A stretch of 64,000 nt of DNA, taken from assembly GCF_009296175.1 (NCBI RefSeq), contig NZ_VOSK01000003.1:1-64000 (forward strand), in the 5' to 3' direction. The translations under genes were made by a program, and so were the position numbers. The DNA is from Microvirga tunisiensis. GTDB lineage: Bacteria > Pseudomonadota > Alphaproteobacteria > Rhizobiales > Beijerinckiaceae. The notes beneath the pieces are model-generated. The model saw nothing but the letters and a program-made list of their open reading frames with translations. It had not been told where the DNA came from and ran no database searches. Shown here in pieces: positions 25,002-34,657 of this stretch; position 1 is the first letter of the stretch, and every line of letters starts with the position of its first letter.

Positions 25002-26261
25002 ATGCCGACGAGCCCTGCCTCTGCCCCGCTCTCTCGCCGCACCATGGCCTATGTTCTGGCCGGAGGCCGCGGCAGTCGCCTGCTGGAGCTGACTGATAAG
25101 CGGGTCAAGCCGGCGGTTTACTTCGGGGCAAAGTCGCGCATCATCGACTTTGCCCTCTCGAACGCCCTCAACTCCGGCATCCGTCACATCGCAGTTGCCA
25201 CCCAGTACAAAGCTCACAGCCTGATCCGCCACCTCCAGCGCGGCTGGAACTTCTTTCGGTCTGAGCGCAATGAGAGCTTTGACATCCTGCCGGCGAGCCA
25301 GCGGGTGTCCGAAACGATGTGGTACGAGGGCACGGCCGATGCGGTCTACCAGAACATCGACATCATCGAGAGCTATGCCCCTGAGTTCATCGTGATCCTG
25401 GCCGGCGACCACATCTACAAGATGGACTATGAGGTCATGCTCCAGCAGCATGTCAACCAAGGGGCTGACGTGACGGTCGGCTGTCTCGAGGTGCCGCGCC
25501 TGGAGGCGACCGGCTTCGGCGTCATGGCCATTGACGAGACCGACCGCATCGTCTCGTTCCTGGAGAAGCCTAAGAACCCGCCCGGCATGCCCGACAACCC
25601 GGACATGGCGCTGGCCAGCATGGGCATCTATGTCTTCACGACCCGGTTTCTGCTGGATGAACTCAGGCGGGACGCGGCCGAGCCAGGCTCCAGCCGGGAT
25701 TTCGGCAAAGACATCATCCCGTACCTCGTGGAGCACGGCAAAGCCGTCGCCCATCGCTTCACACACTCGTGCGTGCGGTCGTCAGCGGAGACGGAGGCCT
25801 ACTGGCGCGATGTCGGCACGCTCGATGCCTACTGGGCAGCCAACATTGACCTGACCCAAGCAACACCAGGCCTGGATCTCTACGACACGGCCTGGCCGAT
25901 CTGGACTTATGCCGAGATCACGCCACCGGCAAAGCTGACGCGGGATGGATCCGGGCGAGGGGAGGCGATCGACTGCGTTCTCTCCGGCGGCTGCATCGTA
26001 TCGGGAGCCGTCTTGCGGCGCTCGATTTTGTTTACCGGAACTCGTGTCCACTCAGATGCCCATCTGGAGGACGCTGTGGTGCTGCCCGGAGTTGAGATCG
26101 CCCCTTCTGCCCGACTATCCAAGGTCATTGTTGACCGTGGCGTGCACATCCCGGAGGGACTTGTGGTGGGAGAGGATCCGGATCTTGATGCGCGACGCTT
26201 CCGGCGCACGGACAGTGGCATCTGCCTGATTACCCAGCCCATGCTCGATCGGCTCGAGTAA
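25002..26261 (+). CDS. glgC: Glucose-1-phosphate adenylyltransferase
   Basis: A 419-residue ADP-glucose pyrophosphorylase that commits glucose-1-phosphate to glycogen. The nucleotide-binding [20 protein letters not shown], the allosteric/FBP segment [32 protein letters not shown] and [17 protein letters not shown] are all intact. The C-terminal left-handed β-helix region ([18 protein letters not shown] and on) is complete. The ATG at 25002 follows GGGAGGAAAGCTG, so the ATG at 24987 is not used. The gene stands alone; the usual glgB, glgA and glgP neighbours are absent. Confidence 0.95.
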   Translation: MPTSPASAPLSRRTMAYVLAGGRGSRLLELTDKRVKPAVYFGAKSRIIDFALSNALNSGIRHIAVATQYKAHSLIRHLQRGWNFFRSERNESFDILPASQRVSETMWYEGTADAVYQNIDIIESYAPEFIVILAGDHIYKMDYEVMLQQHVNQGADVTVGCLEVPRLEATGFGVMAIDETDRIVSFLEKPKNPPGMPDNPDMALASMGIYVFTTRFLLDELRRDAAEPGSSRDFGKDIIPYLVEHGKAVAHRFTHSCVRSSAETEAYWRDVGTLDAYWAANIDLTQATPGLDLYDTAWPIWTYAEITPPAKLTRDGSGRGEAIDCVLSGGCIVSGAVLRRSILFTGTRVHSDAHLEDAVVLPGVEIAPSARLSKVIVDRGVHIPEGLVVGEDPDLDARRFRRTDSGICLITQPMLDRLE

Positions 26262-26648
26262 CATTCCTGGTGCGGATTGTTTCTGCTCACGCTGTTACGC
26301 CCGACCAAAGATCAGCCACCGCCGCGTCATGAGGCTGTCATCGAGTCACTTTAGGTGAGCCCTGTGGCCGTTTGGCCTGAGGGACAAGGACAGGCACGGA
26401 GGCACTGCCTTCCTTGTCGCCTCACCCAGCCTGCTCAGTCGCGAGCCTATGGCCGGATGTGTCTCCATGATCAGCGTGAGACGGATCGTTCCCTAACCAC
26501 AGCCGCCACACGGACGCCGATCGTTCAAGATGTCCGGAACGGCTTCAAAGACTCGCACCGTTCGAAGGATGCTGGAGCCTCGATTCTGTGAGGAGCCAGG
26601 ATATGGAAGAGGTATATGAGCCAGGAGCACTCAACGTCTGCGGCCGTG
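26262..26648. other. Gene-less stretch
   Basis: Convergent intergenic region between glgC and the ivy-like gene; no gene or clear terminator recognised. Confidence 0.4.
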
Positions 26649-27089
26649 TCAGTCTTCAAACTCTTTCTCCATAAATTTTCTTTCTGCCGCCGTTGGACGT
26701 CCAAGCTCCACAACCCGACTGCCTATCTCCGGCGCCTTCACCATCGCGACGGCTCGCGATCCGTCCACCTCCACCAGGAAGGTCAGAAAATTGTCAGCGC
26801 AATCGTGCGGCTTGCAGATCGAGCTGGCATAATAGGTATTCCCATTGACCATCACCCGTTCAAGTGGCATTCCCGTACCATCGAGACGCCCGAACCAGGA
26901 TAGGTGCTTCAGCTTCGCAGGGAGTATCTTCAAATACGCCCGATAATGGGATGGCTTTTTCTTGCGCAGATCCCATACGTAATCCGGCATACCAGGCGAT
27001 GCAGCCTCAGCGGGCAATCCCAAACAAAGAACTGCACCGGAGAGGATAATCCCGACGACCCATCCGGACCTGAAGTTCAAAAATGCCAT
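26649..27089 (-). CDS. Ivy-family (inhibitor of vertebrate lysozyme) periplasmic protein
   Basis: A 146-residue exported protein. Residues 1-29 form a Sec signal peptide (VVGIILSGAVLCLGLPAEAA), then a mature domain with the Ivy hallmark loop ICKPHDCADN, in which the CKPHDC ring inserts into the lysozyme active site and is closed by a disulfide. NTYYASSICKPHDC and FLTFLVEVDGSRAVAMVK fit the family. It protects peptidoglycan from C-type lysozymes or autolytic transglycosylases in the periplasm. Length is close to E. coli Ivy (157 with signal). Confidence 0.88.
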   Translation of the reverse strand: MAFLNFRSGWVVGIILSGAVLCLGLPAEAASPGMPDYVWDLRKKKPSHYRAYLKILPAKLKHLSWFGRLDGTGMPLERVMVNGNTYYASSICKPHDCADNFLTFLVEVDGSRAVAMVKAPEIGSRVVELGRPTAAERKFMEKEFED

Positions 27090-27382
27090 CGCCGAGCCTT
27101 CCGAGTTCGCTCCGGCATGTCGACCGTCTCACGAACCCGGCAGGACGTTAGCCCCGCAACGGAGGCAGTCTAGACCGCATGTTAGGTCTCCAGAGAGAAT
27201 TCACGAGAGGGTAAATGCCGGTGTGGGGTTCAGAGCCACTCTGCTCTGATGCTAGTGCCCGGAAGAGGCCGCCGAAAGGAGGCTGATGTGCGCACCTGCG
27301 TCCGGCAGACGCTTGACCTCTTGACTAGACGCGGCAGGATGCTCTTGCGGAAGCGCATCTGACGTGACTGAAGGAACATTCA

Positions 27383-27592
27383 ATGGCGACCGGTACTGTG
27401 AAGTGGTATAACGACACCAAAGGTTATGGGTTCATTCAACCAGACAATGGCGGCAAGGATGTTTTCGTCCATGCGACAGCGCTTGAGCGGGCCGGCATGC
27501 GCGGCCTCGCTGAAGGCCAGAAGATCTCCTATGAGGTGGAATCCGACCGGCGTACCGGCAAGGAGTCTGCAACCAACCTGCAAAAGGCTTGA
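27383..27592 (+). CDS. Cold-shock protein (CspA family)
   Basis: A 69-residue cold-shock domain protein with both RNA-binding motifs, KGYGFIQ (RNP1, normally KGFGFI) and VFVHATAL (RNP2), in [20 protein letters not shown] and [20 protein letters not shown]. It acts as an RNA chaperone. The start has GAAGGAAC upstream. A long, probably structured leader (27090-27382, no gene) precedes it, as is usual for csp mRNAs. An intrinsic terminator follows at 27631. Confidence 0.95.
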   Translation: MATGTVKWYNDTKGYGFIQPDNGGKDVFVHATALERAGMRGLAEGQKISYEVESDRRTGKESATNLQKA

Positions 27593-27630
27593 TGAGCAGA
27601 TAGCTTGGCGGACTTAGGACGAACTATTCA

Positions 27631-27658
27631 AGCCGCTCCTGACTGAGCGGGCTTTTTT
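27631..27658 (+). terminator. Intrinsic terminator after the csp gene
   Basis: AGCCGCTC and GAGCGGGCT pair (one bulged G) around a 6-base loop, followed by six T's. It lies 38 bases after the csp stop. Confidence 0.8.
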
Positions 27659-28122
27659 GATCGTCGTCTCCCCTTCAAGCGCTGAGAAAGGCAGGGGCAC
27701 GGCTCCAGCTTAAGGCGGGGCTCGCCCATTGCTCTTGCCCTTCTCGTCGATCACGCTCACAAAAAAGCCGCCGATATCCTGAATGGCCTGCGCTCCGCTT
27801 CGACCCTTACGAGGTTACAAGCACCTTGAGCACCGGCATCATCGCAACCGCAATTGTCCTCATCATCGGCTACGTCATCGTGTCCAGGATCGTCGGATTG
27901 GCACTCCGACTTGTGATTCCACTGGTTCTGCTCGCCATCTTGGGCGGGGCCGGTGTGTTCTCGGGCCTGATGCCGGAGCGCTCTCCTGCAGACCCGTACA
28001 CCTCATACGGCCAAACTCAGCATCGCTCCGATGCCGACATCGGCGATCTCCGCCTGCGCGACATCGCCGACATCGCTGTCGATACAGTTCGTTCTGTGCT
28101 GCAGGGCAGCCTTGCCCTCTTA

Positions 28123-29224
28123 TTGATCTTCACGGAAATCCTGCAACCGAGAGACCTGCGTGCCCAAAGAAGCGGACGATGATCTCGGGTCGGCGCTGCA
28201 GGCGACAGAACTCGCGGCGCACCAGACGGTGGAGATCGGCGACTGATCCGGGCAGTGCATTCTCCATGGCTCGCTTGACGAGGGCATTGCACTGCTCTTC
28301 CGGATTCAGCTCGGGGGCATAGGCCGGCAGATAGGCGACCGCATAGTCCTGCGCGTGCGCTGCGATGAAGTCGGTGGTGGCTCGTGAGCGATGGGCGTTG
28401 AGCCGATCCCACACCACCAGCAGCGGCGTGCCGATCTTGCGACGGAAATACCGCAGGGCCGAGATCACGGTGTTGCTCGACACGCTGGTGCGAAAGTGAC
28501 GGGCATACAGCCGCCCGTCGGGCGTGATCGCCACAATGCTCGACACCTCGCGCCGCTTGCTCAGCCGCTGGAGGACCGGGGTGATCCCGCGCCGCGCCCC
28601 AGGTCGTGCCTGGCCGCGCCCGGAAGCTGTGGCCGGTCTCGTCCCAGAGGAGGAGCGTGCGCTTCTCCCGCTGCGACTTTTTTTGAGCGCTATCCAGTCC
28701 CGCTTGGGCCAGACGGCGATGACAAGCTCATTGCGCTCTCGTGCTCGGGTGGCGGGGCGCTGCACGCTGAAGCCATGCGCCCTGAGGGGTCGCTCCAGAT
28801 AACGCGGATGGTAGCGCACTCCGAACGCGCACTCGATCAGGGCCGCGATACGCTTGAGGGTCCAGCGCTCGGTGGCAAAGCCCGCCGCCATGGCGCCCCG
28901 GTCCAGCAGCCGACCCAGACGGGCCCAGGCCTTCTCATCGAGCCGAGGGTCCCGACCCGGAATGGGGCGAGCCTCCAGGCCATGCACGCCCTCCTGGGCG
29001 AGGGTTGCGGCCCAGCGGCAGACACTGGCGCGGCTGACCCCAAGTTTGCGGGCGATCTGGGCCTGGGAGAGCCGCCCTTGGCGCAACAGCCTCGCGCCTG
29101 CCAGACGCCGCTCCTCCATCTGCTCGGATGTCAAATGCGTCGGCCGCCACACGTCGTCATCCATCGCGCACCTCCTCACGAGGATCGACACCGCCCTATG
29201 TTACACCACCTTCGTGAAGATCAT
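28123..29224 (-). mobile_element. IS630-family insertion sequence
   Basis: A 1102-bp element. The left end TTGATCTTCACGGAA and the right end (reverse complement ATGATCTTCACGAAG) are imperfect terminal inverted repeats sharing TGATCTTCACG. TA dinucleotides flank it at 28121-28122 and 29225-29226, the target duplication expected for IS630. It encodes one transposase on the minus strand and sits inside a small membrane-protein gene, whose frame continues on both sides. Confidence 0.9.
28130..29164 (-). CDS. IS630 transposase, internally frameshifted
   Basis: A 344-residue DDE transposase. The N-terminal HTH (RLSQAQIARKLGVSRASVCR) and the second and third catalytic motifs (LLVVWDRLNAHRS; LPAYAPELNPEEQ) are intact. 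Between ~28590 and 28690 the reading frame is shifted. After an A7 run the +1-corrected frame would give KKSQREKRTLLLWDETGHSF, containing the first catalytic Asp (WDETG), but the actual frame reads KSRSGRSARSSSG. A second indel near TWG restores the frame. The encoded protein therefore lacks the first DDE residue and is probably inactive. The start at 29164 has GAGGAGG upstream. Confidence 0.82.
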   Translation of the reverse strand: MDDDVWRPTHLTSEQMEERRLAGARLLRQGRLSQAQIARKLGVSRASVCRWAATLAQEGVHGLEARPIPGRDPRLDEKAWARLGRLLDRGAMAAGFATERWTLKRIAALIECAFGVRYHPRYLERPLRAHGFSVQRPATRARERNELVIAVWPKRDWIALKKSRSGRSARSSSGTRPATASGRGQARPGARRGITPVLQRLSKRREVSSIVAITPDGRLYARHFRTSVSSNTVISALRYFRRKIGTPLLVVWDRLNAHRSRATTDFIAAHAQDYAVAYLPAYAPELNPEEQCNALVKRAMENALPGSVADLHRLVRREFCRLQRRPEIIVRFFGHAGLSVAGFP

Positions 29225-29392
29225 TAAATGGCGTGTCCGAACCGGGACCAGGGCGCGAGCCGGGCTTGCCTGATGAGCCCCAGCGCACCCGTCGCGGCGA
29301 GCCCTATGAGCGGCCGCCCGGCGTTGCCGATGACCCGCGGCATAGTGAACCGCGGCACGGATGGTGAGCATCGGATGGCCCTCAGAATGTAA

Positions 29393-29947
29393 TCAGATTT
29401 TCCGGCTGACGAAGCGTGATCCCGCGAGAGTAAAGCGCCAGGGCATGTCAGTGGCGCGGGTGATCCCGATTCGCATTCCTGTGGTGATCTCAACCGGGCT
29501 CTTTCGGCGGAAGAGCTGAAAGGGTACTTGGTCCAGCGGCAGCTCATTGTGCGTGATGGTCACGCCAAGAGCTTGGCACACGCGACCGGGACCTGAGCAG
29601 AGAAGGCGAAGATCGTCGACGTGACGTCGCACCTTCATGATCTCGATGCCGGTGGTTGGCTCAAGAGCTCTGACCAGCACCGCGCTGCCCGGCAGACAGA
29701 CGAAGTTCAGGCACCAGTGCATGCCGTACGACCGGTACACGTAAGCGTTGCCCGCAGGACCGAACATGGCTGCGTTCCTCGGCGTCGGGCCACGAAAGCT
29801 GTGGGAGGCCGGATCGTCGCTGGTGTAGGCCTCAGTCTCGACGACCCGTCCTCCGATCCCATCGACAAGCAGGATGGCTCCGATGAGCTCGCGGGCGACC
29901 GCTACCGCATCGCGCGCGAAGTACGACTGAGGCAACGTTGTTGCCAT
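29393..29947 (-). CDS. 3-methyladenine DNA glycosylase (AAG/MPG family)
   Basis: A 184-residue alkyladenine glycosylase that removes alkylated purines in base-excision repair. Family marks are [20 protein letters not shown], the catalytic [20 protein letters not shown] (Glu of VETEAY), [20 protein letters not shown] with the intercalating-loop Tyr, and [20 protein letters not shown]. Length is typical for bacterial members. It lies just outside the IS630 element and 20 bases from a DUF892 gene in the same direction. Confidence 0.92.
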   Translation of the reverse strand: MATTLPQSYFARDAVAVARELIGAILLVDGIGGRVVETEAYTSDDPASHSFRGPTPRNAAMFGPAGNAYVYRSYGMHWCLNFVCLPGSAVLVRALEPTTGIEIMKVRRHVDDLRLLCSGPGRVCQALGVTITHNELPLDQVPFQLFRRKSPVEITTGMRIGITRATDMPWRFTLAGSRFVSRKI

Positions 29948-29967
29948 GCGCCCGTCAGCGTCACCTC

Positions 29968-30456
29968 CTAAGCGGCGGCAGGATTGATGGCATCCTCGGC
30001 CAACTCAGAAAGGATCTGGTCCGTGTTTTCTTCCTCGATCAAAGTCTCCTGGATGAGCCCCTCGGCCTCTGTGAGGCCAAGCTGCTTGGCCCATGCCAGC
30101 AGGGTGCCATAGCGGGTAATTTCGTAATGCTCCACCGCTTGGGCGGCAGCAATCAGGCCGGCGTCGAGAGCCTCGCCGCCGCTGAACTCCTGCAGGACTT
30201 CTTGTCCTTCCTCGATGATGCCCTGAATGGCCTTGCATTCAACACCCGCAGGCTTTTCCCCGAGCAGTTGAAATACCTGCTCCAGGCGCTTCACCTGCCC
30301 CTCGGTTTCTTTCAGGTGGACGGCAAAAGCGCCCTTGAGCTCCTCAGCCTGCGCGGCGTCTGCCATTTGCGGCAGGGCTTTGAGAATGGCAGTCTCGGCG
30401 AAGTAGGTATCTTTGAGCTGGTGCAAGAAGAGCGCTTTCAGATCCTTGTCGGCCAT
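29968..30456 (-). CDS. DUF892 / YciF-like ferritin-fold stress protein
   Basis: A 162-residue four-helix protein of the YciF type: [40 protein letters not shown] then [20 protein letters not shown], and [20 protein letters not shown] followed by [14 protein letters not shown]. His/Glu positions in helices 1-4 match the di-iron-like site. The ATG at 30456 follows AGGAGACCGACC. Such proteins are induced by stress in enterobacteria; the actual role is unknown. Probably cotranscribed with the glycosylase. Confidence 0.88.
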   Translation of the reverse strand: MADKDLKALFLHQLKDTYFAETAILKALPQMADAAQAEELKGAFAVHLKETEGQVKRLEQVFQLLGEKPAGVECKAIQGIIEEGQEVLQEFSGGEALDAGLIAAAQAVEHYEITRYGTLLAWAKQLGLTEAEGLIQETLIEEENTDQILSELAEDAINPAAA

Positions 30457-30596
30457 GGTCGGTCTCCTGGTCAGATGGTGCAGCGATACGGACAATCCGT
30501 CAGGCACCTCGGTGTTCCGCGCAGCTCGCCAGCCTTGGGCGGGCAACGCTCATGAGGCTCCTGCGTTAGATCGAGCAGCCAACACGCAGGAGAACC

Positions 30597-31808
30597 ATGA
30601 TGGCATTTGATTACCGCTCCGAGCTGAAGCGGCCTTTGTCTCTGGCGTTGGCTGGAGTTGCCATCCTGGGATGGCTTCTGGCACTCAGCCTTGGGCTCTC
30701 CTCCTCCGACCAACTGCAGCAAGCCCAAGCGGAAACAACGCGGCTGCAGCAGGCTGAAGCCACCCTGCGCCGCCAGGTTGATGAGCAGCAGCGCACCGGA
30801 GGAACCCTCGCGGACTTGCAGGCCAGGGTAGCTGGTGCGGAGCAGCAGTTAGCCCAGGTCACACAGGTGCATGAGCAGGCGCGGACCCAGCTTGCTACCC
30901 TGCAACAAACAACCCAGGCGTCTCAGCAGCAGCTCACGCAGACAGCTCAGTCGCGCGATCAGCTTCAGGCGCAGCTTGGTACTCTGCAGCAGTCGCTCCA
31001 GGCAACCCAACAGCAGCTGGCCCAGGTCATACAAGCGCGTGAGCAGGCCCAATCGCAGCTTACCGCCACTCTGCAGGACCTGCAGGCGCAACAGCTGCAA
31101 CTGACGCAGCTCACCCAGACGCGCACCGAGGTTCAGTCTCAGACCTCCGCAGCGCAGCAGGCCCTGCAGGCTAATGAGCAACGGGCCGCCGAGCTGAACC
31201 GCAACGTCACGGCCCTATCGCAACGTTTGTCGGAACTCCAGGACCAACTGCCGCAGGCGGAGCAACGGCTGGCCACGGTGAAGGAGGAGCTTGTGACAAG
31301 CGAACAAACCGGCATGGCACGCAAACAGGAGTTAAGTGATCTAAGCCGTCAGATGGAGGAGGCTCGTCGTGAGGCGGCAGCAGCCCGCGAGACGGTGGGT
31401 CGAGCCACCGAGGAACTGTCATCTCGGCGAGCCGAGCTCAGCGAGACTGAGCAACGCCTCCAGCAGGCACGTGAGGCGCAAGCATCCACGCAGACGGATC
31501 TTGCCAACCTTCGCTCGGAGCGGGAGCGCCTGACGAGGGAGCAGGCTGAAGCCCAGAACCAAGCGGCCCAGCAACGGACCGATCTTCAGGCTCAGCTGGC
31601 GAGGGCAACCGATGACCTGGCCGCCCGCAACCGAGAGATCGCAGAGCTGGAGGGGCGGCTTCAGGCCACCCGTCAGGAGCTTGCTGATGCTCAGGGCCAA
31701 TTGGCTGGAGCAAGGCAGCAGCTTGCAGCGCCACCCCCTGCTCAGGGTACATCTGGAACTGGTGCTCCAACCGATGCAGCTCCCATGTCACCCGAAACAC
31801 CCCAGTGA
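30597..31808 (+). CDS. Membrane-anchored long coiled-coil protein
   Basis: A 403-residue protein with one N-terminal membrane helix (residues ~14-34, LSLALAGVAILGWLLALSLG) and then ~330 residues of nearly uninterrupted heptads, very rich in Gln and Ala (QQLAQVTQVHEQARTQLATL and relatives recur every ~28-35 residues). The end is Pro/Ala/Thr-rich and disordered. It is probably a rod projecting from the membrane; a structural or envelope-spacing role is inference. The DNA is internally repetitive, so the repeat number may vary between strains. Confidence 0.75.
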   Translation: MMAFDYRSELKRPLSLALAGVAILGWLLALSLGLSSSDQLQQAQAETTRLQQAEATLRRQVDEQQRTGGTLADLQARVAGAEQQLAQVTQVHEQARTQLATLQQTTQASQQQLTQTAQSRDQLQAQLGTLQQSLQATQQQLAQVIQAREQAQSQLTATLQDLQAQQLQLTQLTQTRTEVQSQTSAAQQALQANEQRAAELNRNVTALSQRLSELQDQLPQAEQRLATVKEELVTSEQTGMARKQELSDLSRQMEEARREAAAARETVGRATEELSSRRAELSETEQRLQQAREAQASTQTDLANLRSERERLTREQAEAQNQAAQQRTDLQAQLARATDDLAARNREIAELEGRLQATRQELADAQGQLAGARQQLAAPPPAQGTSGTGAPTDAAPMSPETPQ

Positions 31809-31950
31809 CAAGCCCGCTCGTTCCGGCTGCTGGTGCTTCAGTGCCCGACATAAAGCCTGTCGTGAACAAACTCGACGCAAAAGGGCAGTGCTTGACGCAG
31901 GAACGTAGCTTTGCTCAAGGTCTTCACCGAAGCTCACGAGAAGAATAGCC

Positions 31951-32391
31951 ATGGTCCCATCCTCACAATGGACGCTGTTCATCGCCCGCCCCGGAAGAGA
32001 TCGGCAGCACGTCATTCGCGATCCCCAAGGCGAGCCTCGGCTCATCTTTGGTGAAGACGATGGCACGAAGATCAACGATCGTCTGGCGAGGTTTCTTGTC
32101 GAGAGCCTGAATGCGGGTGTGAATGTCGAAGATCCGAATCCTGATGAAGGCTGGTTCCTGGACAGCCTGGAAGAAGGTAACGAGCAGGATCCGGGCATTC
32201 TCATTTGTGACCCTGATTTCGAGATCCGGCTCGAGATACTCGATACGGGCAGCCGTGAAGAGGACCAGGCGCTGGGCCGAAAGGTTGTGGCTCTGATCAA
32301 TACCTACTTCAACCAGAACGCGGCTTCACATCCAAGCACTTCCTCCGTCGGCTCTCCAATGGGAAAACAGCAAACCGGCTCGAAACGTTGA
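31951..32391 (+). CDS. Hypothetical protein, 146 aa
   Basis: An acidic soluble protein (MVPSSQWTLFIARPGRDRQH, then NDRLARFLVESLNAGVNVED and DPGILICDPDFEIRLEILDT) with a Ser/Gln tail. GAGAAG precedes the start. No recognised family. It follows the coiled-coil gene by 142 bases in the same direction. Confidence 0.55.
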   Translation: MVPSSQWTLFIARPGRDRQHVIRDPQGEPRLIFGEDDGTKINDRLARFLVESLNAGVNVEDPNPDEGWFLDSLEEGNEQDPGILICDPDFEIRLEILDTGSREEDQALGRKVVALINTYFNQNAASHPSTSSVGSPMGKQQTGSKR

Positions 32392-32673
32392 ACGATGGAG
32401 CAGATGGAAGCCCCTTGGCCATGCAATCTTACCTTGGCATCGACCGCAGACTTCTTGTCAAAATGTTTGTTCAGCGCGATTTCGATGTAGCCCCAAAGTT
32501 AAAATGTCACAATGGTTCCGACCGTTTGGCGATAGGATAGCGCTGATCGTCTGTAATGTTTGATCAGTGTCACTGGACATTTCGGGGTGAGACAGGAAAT
32601 CTAATGATTTCCGTAACTTAGCTTGGGCCCTGAGACGACAGTTTGGCACATACCCTGAGATTCGCATTGGCTT

Positions 32674-32940
32674 TGGGCAGTTAACGTGAGATTCCGGCTC
32701 ACAAACGTCGCCTGGATTTGGAATGGGTTGAGACCATCCGACCAACAAACGATCTGTGTGTTTAGTCGCGCATCAAAGCCAAGAAGATCATTGCGTTATC
32801 TGGAGTGGAGGAGAGCAGAGGGCTTCCCGAAGCTGTCTTTCACTGGCAGTTAACGTGAGATTCCAACGCCTCCGAGTCTCACGCCAAGATGCCCATGACT
32901 GTTCGAAAATCAGTGATCTCACGCCAACGTGCCCATTGAC
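32674..32940. repeat. Remnant bounded by inverted TGGGCA..CGTGAGA repeats
   Basis: GGCAGTTAACGTGAGATTCC occurs exactly at 32676-32695 and 32845-32864. Related inverted copies, TCTCACGCCAAGATGCCCAT (32877-32896) and TCTCACGCCAACGTGCCCAT (32917-32936), point the other way. Reverse-complemented they share TGGGCA-nn-TTGGCGTGAGA with the direct copies. Multiple terminal repeats in opposite orientation are a feature of IS21-type elements, so this is probably the collapsed shell of one. No transposase remains. The surrounding 32392-33044 region has no gene. Confidence 0.5.
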
Positions 32941-33044
32941 AAGCTCAGATCACAACTCTGTACCCAATTTTCCTTCGTTAAAAGTGACGAGGGCGGCGAT
33001 TGCTCGCCGCCCTCTTCTTGTTGCTGTTGCTGATGATCCCTCGT

Positions 33045-34454
33045 CTAGGCAGCTCCAGTGCCTGTATAGTCGGCCACGATGTGGAGCATGGCCCGAAGGC
33101 CGGTGATCAGGCCAGCTTCGTCGACCTTAAACCTAGGAGAATGGTTTGGAGCGGCGTTCTCCACTCCTTCGGGGGTGATGCCGACGAAGAAGAACATCCC
33201 CGGGGCCTTTTGCGCGAAGTAGGAAAAGTCTTCGCCTGCGGAGCTGCGTTCTGCTTCGTTAGCTTTGTCTCCGGCAACCCGCACCAGGCTTGGCGCCATC
33301 TTCGCGACCAGATCAGGATCTGCCATGATGGGCGGGTATCCGTTGGCTTCCCAGATCACCTCCGCGGACGCGTTCATGCTGGATGCCACGCCTTCTGCGA
33401 CCTCCTTCACTCGCCGCTGGATTCTTTGGCGGGTGTTCTCATCATAGGTTCTGAGGGTACCGGACATTTCTGCCTTGTCCGGGATGATGTTGTACCGGAC
33501 GCCAGCATGGAAGGTACTGACGCTGAGGACCACAGCCTGTTTCGTAAGGTCGGTTTCGCGACTTACGAGCGTCTGGAGGGCAGAGACGATTTGCGATCCG
33601 ACAACGACCGGGTCAACGCCGTTCCAGGGCATGGCTCCATGGGTCTGCTTGCCATTTACGATCAGCCGGAAGCCATCCGAGCTCGCATTCACGGCACCAG
33701 CACGATATCCGATCGATCCGATGCTCACCGCACTGGTCACGTGGAGGCCAAAGACGGCATCCGGCTTTGGGTTCTCCATAGCGCCTTCATCGACCATCAG
33801 TCTTGCGCCGCCGATTTCGCCGTTGGGCAGTTTCTCCTCTGCCGGCTGGAACAGCAGTTTGACCGTCCCTTTAAGCTCCGCTTTATGCTGCGCAAGGACC
33901 TCGGCAGCCGCCATCAGAATGGCCACATGGCAATCATGACCACAGGCATGCATCACGCCCACATCCTGCCCCTCCCACTTCGTGCGGGCTTTCGAAGCAA
34001 ATGGCAGGTCAACCTCTTCACTGACTGGTAGAGCGTCCATATCGGCTCTTAGGGCTACGACCGGGCCGGGTCCGCCCTCGCCTTTCAGGACCGCGACAAC
34101 GCCGGTTTTGGCCACACCTTCCTTAACCTCGTATCCGAGATCCTTGAGGTGTTTTGCGACCAAAGCGGCCGTCCGGGTTTCCTGGTTGCCGAGTTCCGGG
34201 TTCTCGTGGATGTCGCGACGCCAAGCGATCATTTTGGCTTCGACAGCCTTCGCGGCCTCATCCAGTTTCGCGTGGATCGGCCGAGCCGCGGCGGCCTGTA
34301 CATTTGCAGCAGCTCCGGCTGGGAGTGTTTTGAAGACTGGAATAACGCAGCAAGCGCAGGCCAGCCCTTTCAGGAAGCCTCGGCGCGACGTCTCCGGGAA
34401 GACCTCGTCAGCCCGGAACTGCCGGACCATTCTGTTGTCACCGATATGAAGCAT
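33045..34454 (-). CDS. M20-family amidohydrolase (hippurate hydrolase-like), Tat-exported
   Basis: A 469-residue metallo-amidohydrolase/carboxypeptidase. The N-terminus carries a twin-arginine signal, SRRGFLKGLACACCVIPVF, so the enzyme should act in the periplasm. Metal ligands and catalytic residues are in place: VALRADMDALPVSEE, MHACGHDCHVAILMAAAEVL, LFQPAEEKLPNGEIGGARLM and the C-terminal SSAGEDFSYFAQKAPGMFFF. The TLVSRETDLTKQAVVLSVST segment is in the dimerisation domain. Members cleave N-acyl amino acids such as hippurate; substrate unknown. GGGGAGGAACG precedes the ATG. Confidence 0.92.
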   Translation of the reverse strand: MLHIGDNRMVRQFRADEVFPETSRRGFLKGLACACCVIPVFKTLPAGAAANVQAAAARPIHAKLDEAAKAVEAKMIAWRRDIHENPELGNQETRTAALVAKHLKDLGYEVKEGVAKTGVVAVLKGEGGPGPVVALRADMDALPVSEEVDLPFASKARTKWEGQDVGVMHACGHDCHVAILMAAAEVLAQHKAELKGTVKLLFQPAEEKLPNGEIGGARLMVDEGAMENPKPDAVFGLHVTSAVSIGSIGYRAGAVNASSDGFRLIVNGKQTHGAMPWNGVDPVVVGSQIVSALQTLVSRETDLTKQAVVLSVSTFHAGVRYNIIPDKAEMSGTLRTYDENTRQRIQRRVKEVAEGVASSMNASAEVIWEANGYPPIMADPDLVAKMAPSLVRVAGDKANEAERSSAGEDFSYFAQKAPGMFFFVGITPEGVENAAPNHSPRFKVDEAGLITGLRAMLHIVADYTGTGAA

Positions 34455-34657
34455 CGTTCCTCCCCGGGTTGGTTACACCTTTTGACACTAGGTTCCCTGA
34501 GCGGCTTGGCAAGATGGGAACTCGCACGGGTGCGATGCGGTTATGGGCGTTCTCGTGAGCCTGCTGTTCCGATAAAAAGGCAACTCCGAACTCTGACGAG
34601 CCACCTCGTTCTCCTACAATCCATCCGGATCATCACGGTCGTCTTTCTGCTGCCGGA

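Larger units (their letters stand above)
27826..29367 (+). pseudogene. Two-segment membrane protein gene split by IS630
   Basis: A TTG-started frame (MSTGIIATAIVLIIGYVIVS) encodes two hydrophobic helices and a linker, then runs into the IS630 element after codon 99 (…GSLALL). Removing the element and one TA copy (joining 28122 to 29227) restores an open frame for 46 further residues (NGVSEPGPGREPGLPDEPQR and on), stopping at 29365-29367. The intact product would have ~145 residues with a Pro/Arg-rich tail. The host gene family is unknown. As it stands, the truncated product gains ~20 residues encoded by the element end. Confidence 0.7.

Noticed and set aside
33000-34031. 343-codon plus-strand frame opposite the M20 hydrolase.
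   Set aside because: The opposite strand encodes a complete M20 enzyme with catalytic motifs; this frame has none.
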